Shown here piece by piece: positions 50,618 through 54,026 of a stretch of 54,026 nt of DNA. The notes beneath the pieces were generated by a model. That model saw only the letters and a program-made list of their open reading frames with translations. It searched no databases and had not been told where the DNA came from. Position 1 is the stretch's first letter. Every line of letters begins with the position of its first letter. The translations under genes were made by a program, and so were the position numbers. Source of the stretch: Clostridiales bacterium UBA3678 (GTDB lineage Bacteria > Bacillota > Clostridia > TANB77 > CAG-508); assembly GCA_002372935.1 (NCBI GenBank), contig DFJF01000005.1, positions 172,427-226,452 on the forward strand, read 5' to 3'.

Positions 50618-51547
50618 TTAATATTTTTCAAAAATCCTCAATTTTGCACTTTTAGATCTTGAATTCTCTAATCTTTCGTCTTCACTTGCTACTATTGGTT
50701 TCTTTGTAATTACTTTACCCAATTCTTTAGCTCCACAAACACAATATGGTAAATCTTTCGGGCAAGTACAAATTCCTTTTGCTCTATTAAAAGCATTTTT
50801 TACAGCTCTATCCTCTAAAGAATGAAATGTTATAATACATAATCTCCCTCTAGAATTTAATACATTTATACAATTAGCTACTGTTTTTTCTAATGGTTTT
50901 ATTTCATTGTTAACTTCAATTCTAATTGCTTGAAATGTACGTTTTGCAGGGTGCCCATCATTTTGTCTTGATTTTGGTATTGATTTTTCTATTATGTCTA
51001 CCAATTCTTTTGTGGTTTCTATTTTCTTTTTTCTTCTATATAAACAAATATTTTTTGCAATATTTCTAGAAAATTTTTCCTCACCATATTGATATATAAT
51101 ATTTGCTAATTCTTCCTCTTTGTAATTATTCACAACCGTTTTAGCTGTTAAACTTTGTGACTTATCCATTCTCATGTCCAAATCATTCTCACCCAAATAG
51201 CTAAAACCTCTATTTCTCTCATCTAATTGATATGATGAAACTCCTAAATCTAAAAGTATACCATCAACTTTTTCTATTTCTAAATCATTTAAAATTTCAC
51301 ATATATCATCATGGTTTCCATGAACATATTTTACATTTTCATATTGACTTAGATTTAATTTTGCAGCTTGTAAAGCTTCTTCATCTCTATCAATTCCGAT
51401 TAAAATTCCTTTATTTGACAATCTTTTTAATATTTCTTTGCTATGTCCAGCTCCTCCTAATGTACCATCAACATAAATTCCATCTGGATTTATGTTTAGT
51501 CCTTCAATACATTCATTTAGCAAGACTGGCTTATGCTTAAATTCCAA
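50618..51547 (-). CDS. rsmH: 16S rRNA (cytosine(1402)-N4)-methyltransferase
   Basis: 309 residues starting at TTG 51547 (MEFKHKPVLLNECIEGLN), the usual RsmH start. The in-frame GTG at 51556 belongs to the AAGGTG ribosome site. The SAM site is VDGTLGGAGHSKEIL; GILLDLGVSSYQLDERNRGFSY and HPAKRTFQAIRIEVN are family signatures. It methylates C1402 in the ribosomal P site. Second gene of the dcw cluster, but separated from mraZ by about 700 nt. Confidence 0.95.
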   Translation of the reverse strand: MEFKHKPVLLNECIEGLNINPDGIYVDGTLGGAGHSKEILKRLSNKGILIGIDRDEEALQAAKLNLSQYENVKYVHGNHDDICEILNDLEIEKVDGILLDLGVSSYQLDERNRGFSYLGENDLDMRMDKSQSLTAKTVVNNYKEEELANIIYQYGEEKFSRNIAKNICLYRRKKKIETTKELVDIIEKSIPKSRQNDGHPAKRTFQAIRIEVNNEIKPLEKTVANCINVLNSRGRLCIITFHSLEDRAVKNAFNRAKGICTCPKDLPYCVCGAKELGKVITKKPIVASEDERLENSRSKSAKLRIFEKY

Positions 51548-51753
51548 ATATTTCACCTTGCATAATTTATTTAGGTTTTTAATGGATACCTATAAACCTT
51601 TTATAAATAACCAAACAACTGATATATCCTAATGGATACCAGTTGCTTGATATATGTAAGTAATTTTTCATTAGTATAAATTTTGGATACAAATTATCTT
51701 TGGTAAAATCCTTTGAATTTAAAGCTTTATTCATTTTTCCTTTGTATTGTTCT
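51548..51753. other. rsmH upstream region with hairpin and short direct repeat
   Basis: CAACTG/CAGTTG with inner TATCC/GGATA (51615-51646) forms a hairpin. TAATGGATACC occurs twice, 50 nt apart (51580-51590 and 51630-51640), the second copy within the hairpin. It could be an RNA control element of rsmH. No coding frame seen. Confidence 0.4.
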
Positions 51754-51990
51754 TTATTTTATTATCCTCATTTGTATTTTCATCCACTGTGCTGTTTTCT
51801 TATATAAATCTCGTCTTTCGTATTTATTCTTATGTATATTCTCTACATTATATTTTTTTCTTATGTAATCCTTTGTTTTGATATTATAATAATTTTTCAT
51901 AAGTAAACTATCTATAACATCATAAGTATTTTTTTTATCTTTAGCAACATCCTCTTTTGTTGAATCTTTTGTTAAATATTTTGTTGAATT
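51754..51990 (-). pseudogene. Open stretch without start, probably a decayed coding region
   Basis: Seventy-eight sense codons without a clear start or ribosome site. It reads KDSTKEDVAKDKKNTYD, then VIDSLLMKNYYNIKTKDYIRKKY and a basic end. An internal ATG is at 51900. Codons look plausible, but only a frame interrupted by TAA links it to the repeat array upstream. It may be the C-terminal end of a lost protein with acidic repeats. Confidence 0.35.
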
Positions 51991-52021
51991 TTATTCTTTT
52001 GTTTTTTCTTCTTTCGTATTT

Positions 52022-52175
52022 AAATTTCTTCTGTACTCACATTTCTTTTGTACTTGAAATTCTTCTGTTCTCATATTTCTTCTGTACTTGCATTTTCTTT
52101 TGTACTTGAATTTCTTCTGTACTTGAATTTCTTCTGTACTTGCATTTTCTTTTGTGCATAAAATTCTTTTGTTTT
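52022..52175. repeat. Degenerate 17-18-nt tandem repeat between mraZ and rsmH
   Basis: About nine units resembling ATTTCTTCTGTACTTGA (plus strand) follow one another with 16- to 18-nt spacing. With an 18-nt unit the minus strand would code Ser-Ser-Thr-Glu-Glu-Asn; single-base losses in several units break every frame. It appears to be a decayed coding repeat or a non-coding minisatellite. Confidence 0.7.
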
Positions 52176-52237
52176 ATATCTTTGGTAGAAAAAATCGAAA
52201 AAATCTTTTGTATTAATTTTCTTTAGTTATATATAAA

Positions 52238-52265
52238 CTTTATATGTGATTTTTCACATATAAAG
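52238..52265 (-). terminator. Hairpin directly after mraZ
   Basis: CTTTATATGTG and CACATATAAAG form a perfect 11-bp stem with a 6-nt loop, 1 nt after the mraZ stop. The following U-tract is weak, so it may be a partial terminator or mRNA stabiliser. Confidence 0.5.
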
Positions 52266-52266
52266 A

Positions 52267-52692
52267 TTATATGCCAAGCATTGTCATATTTTCAGCAATA
52301 TCATCTGCAGATATTTCTTCATCTTTTGACATCCATATTTGTTTGTTCCATATTTCAAGTCTTGTTCCCACTCCAATTATTACTGCTTCTTTACCTAAAT
52401 TTGCTGATTGTCTTAAATTATTTGGTATTAAAAATCTTCCTTGCTTGTCCAATTCACATTCTGTTGCACCTGCTAAGAAAAATCTTACAAAATTTCTTGC
52501 ATTTTTATCTGATAATGGTAGTGATTTTAATTTTGATTCGAAATTCATCCACTCTTCACTAGAAAATGCAAATAAACATCCATCTAGTCCTTTGGTTACT
52601 ATAAAAGCTTCTCCCATATCTCTACGAAGTTTTGCTGGCATTGAAAGCCTTCCTTTTGCATCTAAAGTATGTTCATATTCACCAATTAGCAT
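52267..52692 (-). CDS. mraZ: Transcriptional regulator MraZ
   Basis: 141 residues with the duplicated family motif: GEYEHTLDAKGRLSMPAKLR and ATECELDKQGRFLIPNNLR. MraZ is a ring-shaped DNA-binding protein that represses its own dcw operon in E. coli and acts on dcw genes in Mollicutes. GAGGTG is 8 nt before the ATG. The tandem boxes and promoter just upstream suggest autoregulation. Confidence 0.96.
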   Translation of the reverse strand: MLIGEYEHTLDAKGRLSMPAKLRRDMGEAFIVTKGLDGCLFAFSSEEWMNFESKLKSLPLSDKNARNFVRFFLAGATECELDKQGRFLIPNNLRQSANLGKEAVIIGVGTRLEIWNKQIWMSKDEEISADDIAENMTMLGI

Positions 52693-52700
52693 CCGAATTT

Positions 52701-52742
52701 CACCTCACTTTTTATACCACTTTATACCACTTTTTACCACTT
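52701..52742 (-). promoter_or_regulatory. Tandem MraZ operator boxes
   Basis: The minus strand reads AAGTGGTAAA, AAGTGGTATA, AAGTGGTATA with a 10-bp period, then AAGTGAGGTG two bp further, which contains the mraZ ribosome site. Direct repeats of (A)AAGTGG-like boxes at helical spacing are the known MraZ target. They start next to the -10 box, over the predicted transcription start. Confidence 0.75.
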
Positions 52743-52749
52743 CGATTAA

Positions 52750-52778
52750 ATTTTAATACACTTTTTATTATTTTGCAA
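52750..52778 (-). promoter_or_regulatory. Promoter of mraZ (dcw cluster)
   Basis: The minus strand has TTGCAA (52773-52778), 17 nt, and TAAAAT (52750-52755). The predicted start near 52743 is inside the operator. Confidence 0.6.
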
Positions 52779-52781
52779 TAC

Positions 52782-52830
52782 TTTTTTAAAATTTTTTTAA
52801 ATTTTTTTTAAAATTTTTTTAATTTCTTTA
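52782..52830. promoter_or_regulatory. Phased A-tracts upstream of the mraZ promoter
   Basis: T-runs of 6-8 begin at 52782, 52792, 52802 and 52814, with another near 52823, separated by short A-runs. The period of about 10-11 bp is the DNA helical repeat, so the DNA should be intrinsically bent. The position next to the -35 box also fits an UP element. Confidence 0.5.
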
Positions 52831-52843
52831 TAATTTTTTTTAA

Positions 52844-53563
52844 TTATTTATAAAAATAATTAATTATTCCATTATAAATTCCCCATGCTAACCTATTTTG
52901 ATATGAATCATTTAACAAATTTTGTTTTTCTGCCTCATTTGACAAAAATCCACATTCTACAATTGTTGTTGGAATCTCAACATTATTTATTATATATATA
53001 TTTTCAATCTTAGAGGCAACTCTATCATTTTCCTTTTGAATTGCCTCATTTAAATTTGTCTGAATTGAAATTGCTAATTTCTTTCCTTCTTCGCTTTTTT
53101 CATTATAAAAAGTTTGCCAACCATCATACTGTGTCTGTGGTATTTTATTTAAATGAATTGAAACGAAAATATCTGCCGAACTTTCATTACCTATCTTTAC
53201 TCTATTTCTAATATCTGAAACTTTCTTTTGCTTTAATGTTTTACTATCTAAATCATAAATTCCATTCTCATCAGAACGAGTTAAAATAACTGTGCATCCG
53301 CTCTGCTCTAACAAATTCTGCAATTTTAGAGCTATTTTTAAATTTGTTTGAGCCTCTGTAGTTCCATCTCCCACTTCTGCACCCTCATCAGGTATTCCAT
53401 GACCAGCATCAACAACTACAACTTTACCAGATACAGGCAAAGCAACTGTTTCAATATATTTAGATTTTTCATTTGTCAAATTTACACTCAATGCTAATAA
53501 TAAAAATACAGCAAAAGTGCTAAATACTACTAATCTGATTTTTTTTCCACTTAATACTAACAT
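52844..53563 (-). CDS. N-acetylmuramoyl-L-alanine amidase, CwlD-like
   Basis: 239 residues. N-terminal anchor/signal (residues 9-27), then amidase_3: VVVDAGHGIPDEGAEVG holds the first zinc His and nearby Glu; FVSIHLNKIPQTQYDGWQTFY holds the second zinc His; PTTIVECGFLSNEAE holds the catalytic Glu. It cuts the amide between muramic acid and the stem peptide. The size and start resemble CwlD of spore cortex maturation, but a vegetative role is also possible. Its ribosome site (GAGG, 7 nt before ATG) is in a hairpin arm. Confidence 0.85.
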   Translation of the reverse strand: MLVLSGKKIRLVVFSTFAVFLLLALSVNLTNEKSKYIETVALPVSGKVVVVDAGHGIPDEGAEVGDGTTEAQTNLKIALKLQNLLEQSGCTVILTRSDENGIYDLDSKTLKQKKVSDIRNRVKIGNESSADIFVSIHLNKIPQTQYDGWQTFYNEKSEEGKKLAISIQTNLNEAIQKENDRVASKIENIYIINNVEIPTTIVECGFLSNEAEKQNLLNDSYQNRLAWGIYNGIINYFYK

Positions 53564-53566
53564 AAA

Positions 53567-53613
53567 AAAACCTCACACATATAAACTACTATAATTTATA
53601 TGTATGAGGTTTT
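53567..53613 (-). terminator. Terminator-like hairpin overlapping the amidase ribosome site
   Basis: Arms 53567-53585 and 53595-53613 pair with one mismatch around a 9-nt loop. On the minus strand the 3' arm ends GTGAGG, followed by T7 and then the ATG at 53563. It looks like the terminator of the upstream ATPase gene while holding the amidase Shine-Dalgarno sequence. Confidence 0.65.
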
Positions 53614-53691
53614 TATTTTATGCAAATATTAATTTTATATTTTGTAAGAAGAATCATTTTCCTTTAAAGAAAAAACTATGCACTTTTAAAA

Positions 53692-54026
53692 TTAATCTTT
53701 TCCATTTATTTTTAATAATTTAAATATTTCAACAATCACAATTGGTGAAAATACTAATAGTATTGTTTCTAATATATTTTCTGTTGGTAAAACTGGTATA
53801 CTAAATACATTTCTTAATGGTGGAATAAATACAACCACTAACATCAATGCTGCAGATATGGCAATTGCTCCAATTAATATTCCATTATTAAATATATTTG
53901 TTTTGAATATTGATTTTTTGTTATCTCTAATGTTAAATACATGTACAAGTTCTGATAATGCTAATACTATAAATGCCATTGACTGTCCAACTTCAATTTT
54001 ACTTTGGTCTAATGTTAATCCATTTA
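53692..54026 (-). CDS. P-type cation ATPase, C-terminal part (partial)
   Basis: The frame is open to the window edge: GLTLDQSKIEVGQSMAFIVLALSELVHVFNIRD, then two more hydrophobic segments and EIFKLLKINGKD at the stop. The QSMAFxVLALSELxHxFN phrase is the last transmembrane block of calcium-transporting P-type ATPases. The nucleotide-binding and phosphorylation domains lie beyond the window, so the ion cannot be assigned. The gene enters from the right edge. Confidence 0.8.
   Translation of the reverse strand, partial: NGLTLDQSKIEVGQSMAFIVLALSELVHVFNIRDNKKSIFKTNIFNNGILIGAIAISAALMLVVVFIPPLRNVFSIPVLPTENILETILLVFSPIVIVEIFKLLKINGKD

Noticed and set aside
51600..51650. T-box leader before rsmH
   Set aside because: There is a hairpin and a TGGTATCC-like string, but no specifier structure or TGGNACCGCG box, and rsmH is not an aminoacylation gene.
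52022..52175. CRISPR-like array
   Set aside because: Unit is only 17-18 nt with no unique spacers; units are degenerate tandem copies.

Overview
The window is very AT-rich DNA from a low-GC Gram-positive. Ribosomal proteins, RpoB/RpoC, ClpXP, a B. subtilis/phage-type ThyA, a BofC-C-like protein and a CwlD-like amidase point to an anaerobic Bacillota of class Clostridia, probably an uncultured gut or host-associated lineage. That placement is inference. Most genes lie on the minus strand. I saw no rRNA, tRNA, CRISPR array, or intact transposase or prophage.

Layout from left to right. 1-6.7 kb: an endonuclease Q-like repair gene with an unknown partner, a small wall-anchored-looking Ser/Asn-rich protein, and a probable operon plsY-gpsA-(zinc ribbon protein)-thyA-folA (phospholipid and thymidylate synthesis). 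6.8-9.2 kb: a plus-strand ClpE-type unfoldase followed by a palindromic element. 9.4-13.9 kb: an operon of a secreted SH3/NlpC-P60 hydrolase, comEC (split by an apparent one-base frameshift) and a BofC-C-like protein. 14-21.7 kb: rpoBC behind a consensus promoter and a large foldable leader. 21.7-26 kb: an S4-domain YlmH-like protein and tig-clpP-clpX. 26-28.4 kb: rpmB, then fmt, LOG and RNHCP genes. 28.5-39.5 kb: the S10-spc ribosomal block from rpsJ to secY, lacking rpmD and ending at a terminator straight after secY, with a roughly 265-nt structured leader before rpsJ. 39.7-42.8 kb: divergent porGDAB, a four-subunit 2-oxoacid:ferredoxin oxidoreductase.

42.8-47.2 kb is an accessory patch made largely of gene remains: a truncated large serine recombinase, an Rpn-family nuclease between perfect 34-bp direct repeats, a truncated Bsp6I-like restriction enzyme ending inside a 20-bp inverted repeat, and fragments of ASCH and NTP-pyrophosphohydrolase genes. 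It also holds an intact histidine phosphatase and a GNAT-kinase fusion. A dispersed GGGACGGTTC palindrome occurs four times in the window; one copy supplies the stop codon that truncates the recombinase.

47.2-52.8 kb is a reduced dcw (division and cell wall) cluster: mraZ, rsmH, ftsL-like, then a division PBP, with an SDR gene and a double palindrome wedged in. Upstream of mraZ lie about 10-bp repeats matching MraZ operators, a promoter and helically phased A-tracts. Between mraZ and rsmH is about 700 bp of decayed repetitive sequence. The right end has a CwlD-like amidase whose ribosome binding site sits inside a terminator-like hairpin, and the C-terminal part of a P-type cation ATPase.

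I did not find an obvious new multi-gene system. The best candidates for undescribed biology are RNA- and DNA-level: the rpsJ and rpoB leaders, the 34-bp repeat with a possible small RNA at the rpn locus, the mraZ control region and the GGGACGG palindromes. Start codons were revised where a Shine-Dalgarno sequence clearly chose another codon (rpoB, secY and rsmH appear to start at TTG).
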